Below, piece by piece: positions 1 to 8,040 of a stretch of 38,228 bases of DNA. Where the stretch lies: NCBI GenBank assembly GCA_035308525.1, contig DATGGM010000208.1, positions 1-38,228 of the forward strand, written 5' to 3'. The notes below the pieces were generated by a model. That model saw only the letters and a list, made by a program, of their open reading frames with translations. It made no database searches and was not told the DNA's origin. Source of the stretch: Bog-159 sp035308525. Its GTDB lineage: Bacteria > Acidobacteriota > Terriglobia > Bryobacterales > Bryobacteraceae. Position 1 is the first letter of the stretch. The number at the start of each line of letters is the position of its first letter. Both the position numbers and the translations under genes were made by a program.

Positions 1-437
1 CCTAAGCAAAACTACCAGCTACGAAAACATTGACCATCCGGGAGGAGCATCGCTCCTTGGAAAGGCCGTAATGTACTGCATGGGCAGGCGCCGGAGTGGG
101 ACCGGAACGGTGTTTTGGGCGGCGAGAGCCGGGTTAAAGTCAGTCAGCGAGATCTGCTGAGAAGAGCGGTGGCGAATGGCGAGTGGAAAGACACAAATCC
201 TGACAGGAGATTCCGTCGCGAGATGAGACGCAAATCCCCGCCTTGCAGTTGAAGGCCGACTGCAATTGAAGTGCCAGGATTCGAAATTCACAGTCACCAA
301 TGGGATCGAATCCGGTTGAAAAAAGAAGATCCCAACCGATTATACTACCAAAGGCCCGCCCAGGCCGTCAACAGCAATTTTGGAACCAATGTCAAATGCA
401 ATGATTCCAGCAACTTGCAGGCACGGGCCTGCCACAG
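1..437. other. Non-coding stretch downstream of rplL (expected rplL-rpoB interval)
   Basis: No convincing gene lies here. In most bacteria rpoB follows rplL on the same strand, so its start is expected just beyond the left edge. The stretch contains a possible promoter pair on the minus strand (339-371) and a small perfect inverted repeat, AGGAGC at 43-48 and GCTCCT at 52-57 with a 3-base loop, without a T-tract. The one moderately long open frame here (about 93 codons, minus strand) has no recognisable family features and is treated as chance. Confidence 0.6.
339..371 (-). promoter_or_regulatory. Candidate promoter between rplL and the expected rpoB
   Basis: On the minus strand TTGACG (366-371) is followed by TAGTAT (342-347) at an 18-base spacing, with an overlapping perfect TATAAT at 339-344 (21-base spacing). 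This would start a transcript towards the left edge, where rpoBC is expected. It is a consensus match only, and the wide spacing to the perfect -10 box lowers confidence. Confidence 0.35.
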
Positions 438-821
438 CTACTTCACCTCAACTGTCGCGCCCGCATCCGTGAACTTCTTTTTGATGGTTTCCGCCTCGTC
501 CTTGCTAACGCCTTCCTTGATCGGCTTGGGAGCTCCGTCCACCAGGTCTTTGGCCTCTTTCAGGCCCAGGCTGGTGACTTCGCGAACCGCCTTGATGACG
601 TTGATCTTGTTGGCGCCAACCGCCGTGAGAACGACCGCGAATTCGGTCTTTTCCTCGGCCGCGGGTGCCGCCGCTGCCGCCGCGCCGCCGCCGGCCACCA
701 TCACCGGGGCCGCGGCCGCTGCCGAAACACCGAGCTTTTCTTCCAGCAGTTTGACGAGCTGGGATGCTTCCAGCAGCGTCAAGCCTTGAATCTGATCCGC
801 AATTGTGTTGATATCCGCCAT
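438..821 (-). CDS. rplL: 50S ribosomal protein L7/L12
   Basis: The 127-residue length is normal for L7/L12. It forms the dimeric stalk of the large ribosomal subunit that recruits translation GTPases. The N-terminal dimerisation helices (residues about 1-35, with the LTLLEASQLVKLLEEKLGV pattern), an Ala/Gly-rich hinge (about 36-55) and the C-terminal factor-binding domain (KTEFAVVL, then the NKINVIKAVREVTSLGLKEAK pattern) are all present. It lies 32 bases downstream of rplJ in the usual rplJ-rplL order, preceded by a TAGGA-like ribosome binding site. It is probably co-transcribed with rplA and rplJ. Confidence 0.97.
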   Translation of the reverse strand: MADINTIADQIQGLTLLEASQLVKLLEEKLGVSAAAAAPVMVAGGGAAAAAAPAAEEKTEFAVVLTAVGANKINVIKAVREVTSLGLKEAKDLVDGAPKPIKEGVSKDEAETIKKKFTDAGATVEVK

Positions 822-853
822 TTTCCTAAGCGCTCCTGTCTCTTGAAACTCTC

Positions 854-1378
854 TTACTTAAACTTGCCTTCCTTGGCCGCTTGATCGACCACTACCGCCA
901 CGTTCCGTCCCACCGCGCCCAGCGTTGCCACCAGCCGCTGCGCCGGGGCATTGATCAGGAACAACAGCTTGGCGAAGACGGCCTCCTTGGGCGGCATGCT
1001 GGCCAGGTCGCCGATGGCCTTTACATCGATGACTCGCCCTTCCACCACGCCCGCCTTAAACGTAAAGCTGGGGTTGATCTTGGCATAAGCCGTTAAAGCC
1101 TTGGCCAGCGCCACCGGATCGGAGGTGGTATAGGCCAGCGACGTCATGCCTCGCAGATTTTTCAAAACTTCTTCGGCGGCCGTGCCTTCGGCGGCCTTCT
1201 CGGCGATATTGTTCTTGATCACGCGATACTGTCCGCCCGCGGCCCGGATGGTCTTGCGCAACTCGAAATCCTGCGCTACCTTCAGCTTTTCATAGCCGGT
1301 CACGAACAGGTTTCGGGACGCCTGCAGATCCTGCCGCAGGGCTTCCAGATCTTTTTGCTTGTCTTCTTTCTTCTTCAT
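854..1378 (-). CDS. rplJ: 50S ribosomal protein L10
   Basis: This 174-residue protein is the stalk-base protein that binds 23S rRNA and carries L7/L12 dimers on its C-terminal helix. Family features are the N-terminal K-rich region, the segment NLFVTGYEKLKVAQDFELRK, then YRVIKNNIAEKA, which matches the L10 'vvKNtl.rkA' motif, and the GLTS-like GMTSLAYTTSDPVALAKAL. It starts 18 bases after the rplA stop and precedes rplL, the standard order. In many bacteria L10-L7/L12 represses its own mRNA through the leader; no such structure is evident in the short rplA-rplJ gap here. Confidence 0.96.
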   Translation of the reverse strand: MKKKEDKQKDLEALRQDLQASRNLFVTGYEKLKVAQDFELRKTIRAAGGQYRVIKNNIAEKAAEGTAAEEVLKNLRGMTSLAYTTSDPVALAKALTAYAKINPSFTFKAGVVEGRVIDVKAIGDLASMPPKEAVFAKLLFLINAPAQRLVATLGAVGRNVAVVVDQAAKEGKFK

Positions 1379-1396
1379 TTCGACACCCGCGTCAAA

Positions 1397-2107
1397 CTAG
1401 ACAGCCGCCTTGGCGCTGAATACCGTAACGTCCAGCGATACGCCCGGCCCCATGGTCGAGCAGATGGTCGCGCTCCTCACGTACTTGCCTTTAGCCGCGG
1501 CGGGTTTGGCCTTCACCACCGCGCTGATCAAGCTGGACGCGTTCTCCACCAGCTTTTCCGAAGAAAAGCTGATTTTGCCCACTGGGGCGTGAATGATCCC
1601 GGTCTTATCCACCCGGAACTCCACCTTGCCGGCCTTGATTTCCTTCACGGCCTTGCTTACATCCTGGGTGACCGTCCCGGTCTTCGGATTGGGCATCAGC
1701 CCGCGCGGTCCCAGAATCTTGCCGAGTTTACCCACCGATCGCATCATATCCGGAGTGGCGATCACGGCGTCGTAATCGGTCCAGCTCTCAGTCTGGATCT
1801 TGGTGACCATGTTCTCGCCACCCACGAAATCCGCGCCGGCTTCTTCGGCTTCCTTCTGCTTGTCGCCGGCGGCTATCACCAGCACTTTCTTGGACTTGCC
1901 TAAGCCGTTGGGCATCACTACGGTACCCCGAACCATCTGGTCGGCGTGCTTAGGATCGACGCCCAGGCGCAGGTGCACCTCGACGGTTTCATCGAACTTG
2001 GCGTATTTGATCTTCTGCAGCAGCGGCACCGCCTCTTCCAGGGGATATTCACGCGCCTGGACCTGTTTGGCCGCAGCCTGATAATGCTTACCTGATTGAT
2101 TTGCCAT
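1397..2107 (-). CDS. rplA: 50S ribosomal protein L1
   Basis: The 236-residue length is standard. L1 forms the mobile L1 stalk at the ribosomal E site and often represses its own operon. Conserved segments seen are KYAKFDETVEVHLRLGVD near residue 35, RGTVVMPNGLGKSKKV, the GPRGLMPNPKTGTVT block around residues 133-147, and GKVEFRVDKTGIIHAPVGK. The ATG start has GAGGAT a few bases upstream. Unusually, no rplK (L11) lies upstream: the preceding gene on this strand is a secreted deacetylase ending at 2260. L1 therefore appears to have its own start point in the 152-base gap. Confidence 0.97.
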   Translation of the reverse strand: MANQSGKHYQAAAKQVQAREYPLEEAVPLLQKIKYAKFDETVEVHLRLGVDPKHADQMVRGTVVMPNGLGKSKKVLVIAAGDKQKEAEEAGADFVGGENMVTKIQTESWTDYDAVIATPDMMRSVGKLGKILGPRGLMPNPKTGTVTQDVSKAVKEIKAGKVEFRVDKTGIIHAPVGKISFSSEKLVENASSLISAVVKAKPAAAKGKYVRSATICSTMGPGVSLDVTVFSAKAAV

Positions 2108-2259
2108 AAATCCTCACTGGTGCAAACGGTCCGGCCTAGAAGCGCGGACCTCCCATTGAGCGTCTTCGGGGAACATCTGAGAGCTTACCACAGGCAAAAG
2201 CAAATGTCCAATTCGAGCTTCGCTCCTGGCCGCCCCTGCCCGAGAAGCGGATTCTATGC
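2108..2259 (-). promoter_or_regulatory. rplA leader with candidate promoter and hairpin
   Basis: Because rplK is not adjacent, the rplA-rplJ-rplL transcript probably begins here. A weak promoter-like pair, TTGGAC (2206-2211) and TAAGCT (2182-2187) with an 18-base spacer, reads towards rplA. Between it and the start codon lies a 6-bp inverted repeat, 2128-2133 with 2145-2150 (GGTCCG/CGGACC), about 20 bases before the ATG. It could be part of an autoregulatory L1 binding site, but no comparison was made and the structure is short. Confidence 0.3.
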
Positions 2260-4749
2260 CTACTTCGCGCTGAGCATGTTGGCGAATATCCGGTACGCCC
2301 CCGACACCCCCGCCGGCAACTCCCGGAACCACGAGTATCCGCTGAAAATGTACACTCCCTTTCCATAGCGCGCGTACAGCATTCCGCCCGCCTGCGGCTT
2401 TTCTCCGGGATCGTGCGATTCCAGCACTGTCTGATACCTGGGATCCCACTCGGACGCGAAATACAACCCGCGCTCCTGAATCCAACCATCGAAGTCCTTC
2501 TGCGTGATTTCGTTCGGCTTGTGCAGCAGCTGGTGCGCCGGATCCGGCAACGTCACGGGAGCTTCCTCCACCGACACGCGCTCGCGTCCGACCTTGAATG
2601 GGTAAGGCCCCACGGGCATCAGGTTGGCGTCTGTAACGTTGTATTGATCGATCAGGGTGCCGCCATTGCGCGCATACTCCAGCAAGCGCGGCAGGTTGGC
2701 GCGTAAATCCGCGCGCGTATTGTAAGCGCGTACGCCGGTCACAATGGCGTCGAAACCGGCCAGATCGCCCTGCGCCAGATCGGAACTGGCGAGCAGCGTC
2801 ACCTCGCAGCCAAGCTGCCGGATGGCGTCGGGCATCTCGTCTCCCGCTCCCATCACATAGCCGACCCGGCGCGCCGTTACCCGTACATCCGCCCGCACCA
2901 GTTTCACCACGGCCGGCGGAAACACGGTCAGGGGCGGCAGCGGCGGATGCGAAATCACCAGCATGCCGACGCCAATGTCGCGATCGCCCACGCGCGCCAT
3001 CGCCCGCAGTTGCGACGGCGGATCGGGCAATTGGCCCGGCTTCACCTCGAAGGCAAGCGGCTGCTGTTCCCCCGCCTTGGCCTCCTCGAAGGTGCGCGAG
3101 CCCGGATCGGCGGTCCATCCCGGATCGAGCGACAGCCGCACGTCGCCGGCCGCGTTCGGCACATCGGCGCGGACTTCGATATCCACCTTGCGCCCGCCGC
3201 CGTCCGGAAACAGGACCATGTCGCGCCGCAGGTTCACAGCTACCGGAGGCACTACCGTCAGTGCCCGTGTCTGCTCGCCGTCGACACGATCGATATAGCG
3301 GTGCTCGACGGGACGCACCAGATCGAAAACCACTCCGCTGGCCTCGAGCGTGAACCGCAATTTCAGCGCCGGCGGGTCGTCCGGAAGACCAATCAACTGC
3401 TGATCCGGGATGGCATATGTGTCGCCCTGTTTCGGTTCCCGCAGCCAGAACGGCTGTGAATAAGGCTGATCGGCGGATACCGTGAATTTGAGCTGCGAGT
3501 TGACCGGCTGGTTTGCATCGAGCGCGGCGTGATGCGTGTCGGTATGTGCATCGCCGCCCATGCCCTGCAGCGTCAGGCCCTCGAGTTTCATCGGCACGGT
3601 CGATCGGTTCAGCGCCGTGTATGAGATCTCGAAGGTCGATCCGGGCGGCACCGCGTACTTGTCGGCGTTGGCATCCAGCCACAAGCCCGCGCAAAGGGCG
3701 ATGGTCTCGTTCAATTCGTTAAGCTTCAGGCTGGCCCATGGATCGTGCAGCGCCGCCAAACGCGGCTGAGCTTTCAGAAGCCACGGGATAGCCCGCTCGG
3801 GATGCTCCGGTTCGAAGGCGTGCTGGGCTTCCGCCAGCATGTGCCCGATCTCCGCCCCGCCCGGCACGCGCTCCCAGGTGGTATCGATCCCGTCGAACGC
3901 GTCTTTCACCGGCGGATCGCCGCCCACCGGGACAAGATAGTTCTTCGACGGCCCCGGCCGCTGCGGCACTCCCATGCCTTGGCTGCGATGCATGCTGCGG
4001 CTCATGCCCGCAATTTGGCCATAGGAAACACCCAGCACCGGATTGTATGCGCCGGTGTCCACTTCGATGCGGCCCGGCAGGGCGGCCGCCTCTTTCTCCT
4101 GTTCTCGCGTGAAGGCGAATGTATTGAACAGCAGCCGGCGCGCCTTCCAGGGCTGGACGAATTTCAGTTGCTCCGGAAAGCGCGTGGCATCCCCGGCCGC
4201 GAAGAAGGCCTCTTTGCCTAGAATCGCGGATACCTGGTGCTGCCCGTGCCCGTCTTTCGACGTGCCCGAGAAGCGCAGAATCACGACATCCGGCCTGAAA
4301 CGGCGGATCACCCAAACTACGTCGGAAAGGATGCGCTGGCGGCCCCACTTTGCCAGGGTCTCTTCGGGCGACTTGGAGTATCCGAAGTCGATTGCGCGGG
4401 TGAAATATTGCTCGGCGCCGTCGATCCGGCGGGCCGCCAGCAATTCGTGCGAGCGGATCAGCCCCAGCAGATCGCCCTGCTCGGGGCCGATCAGGTTCTG
4501 GCCGCCTTCGCCCCGGGTCAACGAAAGATAGCCCGTGCGCATGTGCCGGCCGCGTGCATAATACGCCAGGATCGCGGTATTCTCGTCGTCGGGGTGCGCC
4601 GCAATCAACAAAACGCTGCCCAGCACGGTCAGCTTCGCGAGCGATTGTTCCATCGCCGGCGTGCCGGAAAAGGGCGTCTGCGCAAACGCTGGGGCAAAAA
4701 GCAAGGCGCAAAGCAGCAACGCACGGAACTTGGCGAAATGAGTGCACAT
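2260..4749 (-). CDS. Secreted PIG-L family deacetylase-like protein with C-terminal extension
   Basis: PIG-L (LmbE) proteins are zinc-dependent N-deacetylases of GlcNAc-type substrates. This 829-residue protein starts with a signal peptide (about 1-23, ending AFA-Q). The zinc motif AHPDDE is at residues 51-56, and a downstream GHGQHQ segment (H168/H171) fits the third metal ligand. It is about three times longer than a minimal PIG-L enzyme. The remainder looks like beta-sandwich (NEW3-like) segments and a C-terminal region (DAIVTGVRAYNTR near residue 655, then NGGTLIDQYN) that resembles a class I glutamine-amidotransferase/ThuA-like fold. The chosen ATG at 4749 gives the signal peptide; the frame stays open upstream but only as antisense to the patatin gene. 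No clear ribosome binding site is seen. The substrate is unknown. Confidence 0.85.
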   Translation of the reverse strand: MCTHFAKFRALLLCALLFAPAFAQTPFSGTPAMEQSLAKLTVLGSVLLIAAHPDDENTAILAYYARGRHMRTGYLSLTRGEGGQNLIGPEQGDLLGLIRSHELLAARRIDGAEQYFTRAIDFGYSKSPEETLAKWGRQRILSDVVWVIRRFRPDVVILRFSGTSKDGHGQHQVSAILGKEAFFAAGDATRFPEQLKFVQPWKARRLLFNTFAFTREQEKEAAALPGRIEVDTGAYNPVLGVSYGQIAGMSRSMHRSQGMGVPQRPGPSKNYLVPVGGDPPVKDAFDGIDTTWERVPGGAEIGHMLAEAQHAFEPEHPERAIPWLLKAQPRLAALHDPWASLKLNELNETIALCAGLWLDANADKYAVPPGSTFEISYTALNRSTVPMKLEGLTLQGMGGDAHTDTHHAALDANQPVNSQLKFTVSADQPYSQPFWLREPKQGDTYAIPDQQLIGLPDDPPALKLRFTLEASGVVFDLVRPVEHRYIDRVDGEQTRALTVVPPVAVNLRRDMVLFPDGGGRKVDIEVRADVPNAAGDVRLSLDPGWTADPGSRTFEEAKAGEQQPLAFEVKPGQLPDPPSQLRAMARVGDRDIGVGMLVISHPPLPPLTVFPPAVVKLVRADVRVTARRVGYVMGAGDEMPDAIRQLGCEVTLLASSDLAQGDLAGFDAIVTGVRAYNTRADLRANLPRLLEYARNGGTLIDQYNVTDANLMPVGPYPFKVGRERVSVEEAPVTLPDPAHQLLHKPNEITQKDFDGWIQERGLYFASEWDPRYQTVLESHDPGEKPQAGGMLYARYGKGVYIFSGYSWFRELPAGVSGAYRIFANMLSAK

Positions 4750-4794
4750 CCAAGATAATAGTAGTCCATCAGGGGGGAGTGACAGGAGAGGGCT

Positions 4795-5703
4795 TTGAAA
4801 ATCGCGTGGGGCAATTGGGCGTCGTTGTTGCGCCGCAAGCCGAGCCGGCCGCCCGAAATGTTCACGGAAGCGGTCCCCGCGCCCGTGCGCATCGGCGTGG
4901 CACTGGGCGGAGGTTTCGCGCGCGGTCTGGCGCACGTCGGCGTGCTCAGCGTGCTGGAACAGAACCACATCCCCATTCACTGCATTGCGGGTGTCAGCGC
5001 CGGAGCCATTGTCGCGGCAGCCTACGCCAGTGGCACCACTCCGGAGGAGATCGCCCGCGCCGGGTGCGCCATGCGCTTCACCGACGTGGCCCGCTGGACC
5101 ATCGGACGCATGGGCATCGCGGGCAGCGACCGCATGGAACGCTTCCTGCGCAAGCTGCTCAAGCACTACGCCTTCGAGGAAATGCGCATGCCGCTGGGCG
5201 TGGTGGCGACCGACGTGGTCACCGGCGAGGCGATGGTCTTCCGTGACCGCGGCGACGTGGTGTTGCCCATACGGGCCAGTTGCTCCTACCCGGGGCTGTT
5301 CCAGCCCGTGCGATGCGGCACGCGCCTGCTGGTGGATGGCGCCATCAGCACGGAAGTTCCCGCGCTGCTCACCCGCCTGCTGGGCGCTACGCACGTGATC
5401 TCCGTGCACCTGCCCATGCAGGGCGCCGCAGCTATTCCGACCAATATGTTCCATGTTATTAACCGATGTTTCCAGATCCTGCACAGTCGCACCGAAATCA
5501 CCTGGCGGCAGCATTCCGACCTGGTCATCGAGCCGGATGTGCGGGGCATGGAGTGGGACGCCTTCGACAGCGCCATGCAGCTGGTGCGAGCCGGCGAAGA
5601 GGCCGCCCGGCAGGCTCTACCGAGGCTGCAGGCGCATACCCACCACAACGCCACGACCGGATCGACCCTCATCGCCCGCAGCGACTGGGAAGGGGCCTCC
5701 TAA
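4795..5703 (+). CDS. Patatin-like phospholipase
   Basis: This 302-residue protein has the complete patatin signature. The oxyanion-hole loop GGGFARG lies at residues 38-44, the nucleophile elbow GVSAG at 66-70 (Ser68), and the catalytic aspartate in VDGAISTEVP (Asp181). Such proteins hydrolyse acyl esters of membrane lipids with a Ser-Asp dyad. There is no clear signal peptide or membrane segment, so a cytoplasmic or membrane-associated RssA-like role is likely. The start is TTG at 4795, chosen because AGGAG (4784-4788) lies six bases upstream. The gene is divergent from the PIG-L gene with only 45 bases between the two starts, so they may share a promoter region. Confidence 0.9.
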   Translation: MKIAWGNWASLLRRKPSRPPEMFTEAVPAPVRIGVALGGGFARGLAHVGVLSVLEQNHIPIHCIAGVSAGAIVAAAYASGTTPEEIARAGCAMRFTDVARWTIGRMGIAGSDRMERFLRKLLKHYAFEEMRMPLGVVATDVVTGEAMVFRDRGDVVLPIRASCSYPGLFQPVRCGTRLLVDGAISTEVPALLTRLLGATHVISVHLPMQGAAAIPTNMFHVINRCFQILHSRTEITWRQHSDLVIEPDVRGMEWDAFDSAMQLVRAGEEAARQALPRLQAHTHHNATTGSTLIARSDWEGAS

Positions 5704-5725
5704 CGAGGTTGAAGCTGGCGCGCCG

Positions 5726-8032
5726 CTACTCGATATCGAAATTGGTCAGGCGGGTCTTCGAGTTGCCGGTCGAATCAACGGCCTTCACCTCGACGCTATA
5801 TGCGCCCGGATCGAGTTTGTCGATGGGAAGCTTGAGTCCTACCGGAATCATCGGATTTCCGGGCTTAATCTGCGCGGTGACGCTTCCCAGTCCCGAGTCT
5901 TCCTTCACCTGCTGGGTCTTGCGGTCCAGCACGCGAAGCTGCACTCCCACAACCGGAGGAGTCTTATCCACCGCGTGCGGCTCGTAGATCTCCGCGTACA
6001 ACGCGATGCGATCCGACTTCTTGAAGCGGTACAGACCGGCGGGGTTGAACTGGAATCCCGAAGCGACCAGGGGAGTACGGCCTTCGAGCAAGACGGCATC
6101 CAGGTCCGATCCGACATCGGCCAGGCGATGCAGGTCTTTGCTGAGCGCCAGGGAGCTGAGACCGAAATCCTTACGTTCGTACGGATCAATGGTAATCGGC
6201 ACCTCCACCTTTCCAAACGTAGCTCCGCCGGAATTGAACGCGGCCTTCAGGGTGTACTGGCCCGAGGCGATGTCGAACTGGCTGTCGTAATGATAAGGCT
6301 GCGCTGCGAAAGCCTGCATCTCCTTCTTGTTCTCGACCTCCAGCTTTTTGTTGTCGCTGAAGCGCGCCGCCACGGAGCCGTCGGGCCGATAGGCGATTGC
6401 CAGGATGTTGATTTCGGCGTGAAATTTTCCATGCACCTTCTCGAACTTGATCCCGTCGCCCGGAATCTCGAGCGCGATGGCGACGCGAGCGGTGTTGGGC
6501 GACGTGAAGAAGAACGGCGCCTGGATGCCGACACCCGGTATGCCTGGCGCGGAACCCGCCACGCGGCTTTCCAGGTCCTTCTCCACCGGGTTTCCGGCCA
6601 AAGCGTCCACGGCTTTCACATTGCAATAGCCGCTGCGGAAGCGCACCGAGGTTCCCGGGCGGTCCAGTTTGACTTTCAGGAAATGGCAGCTGCCCTCGGC
6701 CGACTCAGGTGGAGTGTAGCCGAGCAGGTAGAATTGATCCTGCTCTTTGCTGATCTTCTGCATTCCTCCGAGCAAGTCGTTGGTATTCACGATCACGAAG
6801 CCGCCGGTACCGGACGCCAGCGCGAACAGGACCTGCTGATTGGTCGAAGCGCTGGGCGGGAACTGCGGAATCAGATTGCGGGCCTGATTGTAGTTATTCA
6901 CGGTGTTGGGGTTCATAGTGGTGGTGCCGCCTCCCCGGCCGCCGGCTGCGCCGCCTGTGCTGCCGCCACCTTTGCCGCCGCCCGTGCCGCCGCCCGTGCC
7001 GCCGCCCGTGCCGCCGCCGCCACCCTTGCCTCCGCCGGCACCACCGCCACCAGTGCCACCACCGCCTTTACCGCCACCGCCCCCTGCGCCACCACCGGCG
7101 CCACCGCCCGCGCCACCGCCGCCGCCCGCGCCGCCGCCATGCTGGAAGAAGGAATTAGACATTCCGGAAGAATCCGACGGGCTAAAGGAAGCGAGCTGGA
7201 CCTTGACCACTCGGGAGGTGGAGGGCGACCATAGGTTCGCGCCGGATGGACCCGCCGGGATGCCCCCGACGAGGCCGCGCACGTCAATCGGATAGATCGC
7301 CACGTTCGCGCGGTTGCATTCGGAAATCGCGGCGCTCAGCTCAAACATATTGTCAGGGGGAACCACGAAACCGGAGGTCAACATCACAACCATCTTGCGG
7401 CCGGGGATCGGCGCGAGCAGTTTCGCCAGGCTGCGCACGGCCAACAACTCGTCCCATACGCCGAGAGCGGATTCCGCGTTTCCCAAATTGGGCATGCCTG
7501 TAGAAGCCAACTCGACCGGATCGGATGCATTGGGGGAGATGGGCGAAAACTTGACGCCGCCAACCACCTTTTTCAAGCGATCCGCGTCGGCCGTAAAGTT
7601 CTGCGCCACGCTGATATTGCCGGCGAAGTTCATGATGGCCATCAAACGGTTGGGACCCGCATTCGCGTCGATGAACTGTGCGGCAGCCTGGCGGGCGCGC
7701 ATCTGGTCGGCGACATCCATCGTGGCATTATCGAAAAGGAGCACCATGTAGTGCTTCTGCGTGTTATTCGGAGAGTTGGGATCGGCTTCGAACGAGAAGC
7801 TGGTGACGGTTTGCTCCCTGTTGTCTTCGAAGACCTTAAAGTCCTTGGCCTCCAGGCCGTGGACGTATTCTCCCTTTTTGTCGGTTACGACCGCGTCGAC
7901 CAGAACCACGCGCGTCTCGGCTTTGATGACCGGCACTGTGCCGGCCTGCGCGCCGGTGTCCTGCGCCCGCGCCAAAGGGGCGGCCGCGGAGCAGGTCAGT
8001 AACGACCAAAACAACAGGGTGCGAAACTGCAT
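5726..8032 (-). CDS. Secreted VWFA-related protein (acidobacterial type) with Gly-rich insert
   Basis: The 768-residue protein has a signal peptide (about 1-24, ending ARA-Q), then the motif KDFKVFEDNREQTVTSFSFE followed by a von Willebrand A-like domain (MVLLFDNATMD... and GRKMVVMLTSGFV). This is typical of the VWFA-related family common in Acidobacteriota. The metal-site motif is DNATM rather than canonical DxSxS. Residues about 299-369 are an almost pure glycine tract with occasional A, K and T. The remaining C-terminal half has beta-rich, family-typical sequence (FYLLGYTPPE; SVRFRSGYC). The ATG at 8032 is preferred because GAGGT lies five bases upstream. The gene follows its paralogue with the ribosome binding site inside that gene's end, indicating translational coupling. 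Function is unknown. Confidence 0.85.
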   Translation of the reverse strand: MQFRTLLFWSLLTCSAAAPLARAQDTGAQAGTVPVIKAETRVVLVDAVVTDKKGEYVHGLEAKDFKVFEDNREQTVTSFSFEADPNSPNNTQKHYMVLLFDNATMDVADQMRARQAAAQFIDANAGPNRLMAIMNFAGNISVAQNFTADADRLKKVVGGVKFSPISPNASDPVELASTGMPNLGNAESALGVWDELLAVRSLAKLLAPIPGRKMVVMLTSGFVVPPDNMFELSAAISECNRANVAIYPIDVRGLVGGIPAGPSGANLWSPSTSRVVKVQLASFSPSDSSGMSNSFFQHGGGAGGGGGAGGGAGGGAGGGGGKGGGGTGGGGAGGGKGGGGGTGGGTGGGTGGGKGGGSTGGAAGGRGGGTTTMNPNTVNNYNQARNLIPQFPPSASTNQQVLFALASGTGGFVIVNTNDLLGGMQKISKEQDQFYLLGYTPPESAEGSCHFLKVKLDRPGTSVRFRSGYCNVKAVDALAGNPVEKDLESRVAGSAPGIPGVGIQAPFFFTSPNTARVAIALEIPGDGIKFEKVHGKFHAEINILAIAYRPDGSVAARFSDNKKLEVENKKEMQAFAAQPYHYDSQFDIASGQYTLKAAFNSGGATFGKVEVPITIDPYERKDFGLSSLALSKDLHRLADVGSDLDAVLLEGRTPLVASGFQFNPAGLYRFKKSDRIALYAEIYEPHAVDKTPPVVGVQLRVLDRKTQQVKEDSGLGSVTAQIKPGNPMIPVGLKLPIDKLDPGAYSVEVKAVDSTGNSKTRLTNFDIE
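6926..7138 (-). repeat. Glycine-codon tandem repeat inside the VWFA-related gene
   Basis: This 213-base stretch is made of iterated GGC/GGT/GGA codons interrupted mainly by GCG, AAA/AAG and ACT/ACG codons. It encodes 71 residues of the type GGG(A/K/T)GGG. The array keeps the reading frame and sits between the VWA-like domain and the C-terminal half. It is a likely site of length variation by slippage. Confidence 0.9.
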
Positions 8033-8040
8033 CTTACACC

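Noticed and set aside
19..300. Minus-strand frame of 93 codons near the left edge
   Set aside because: No similarity to rpoB or other expected genes, no ribosome binding site and mixed composition.
4750..5514. N-terminal extension of the PIG-L frame across the patatin gene
   Set aside because: It is antisense to a well supported patatin gene, and a signal peptide begins at 4749.
6903..7295. Proline-rich open frame of about 130 codons on the plus strand
   Set aside because: It is the complement of the glycine-codon tract of the VWFA-related gene; poly-Pro results directly from the repeat and there is no ribosome binding site.
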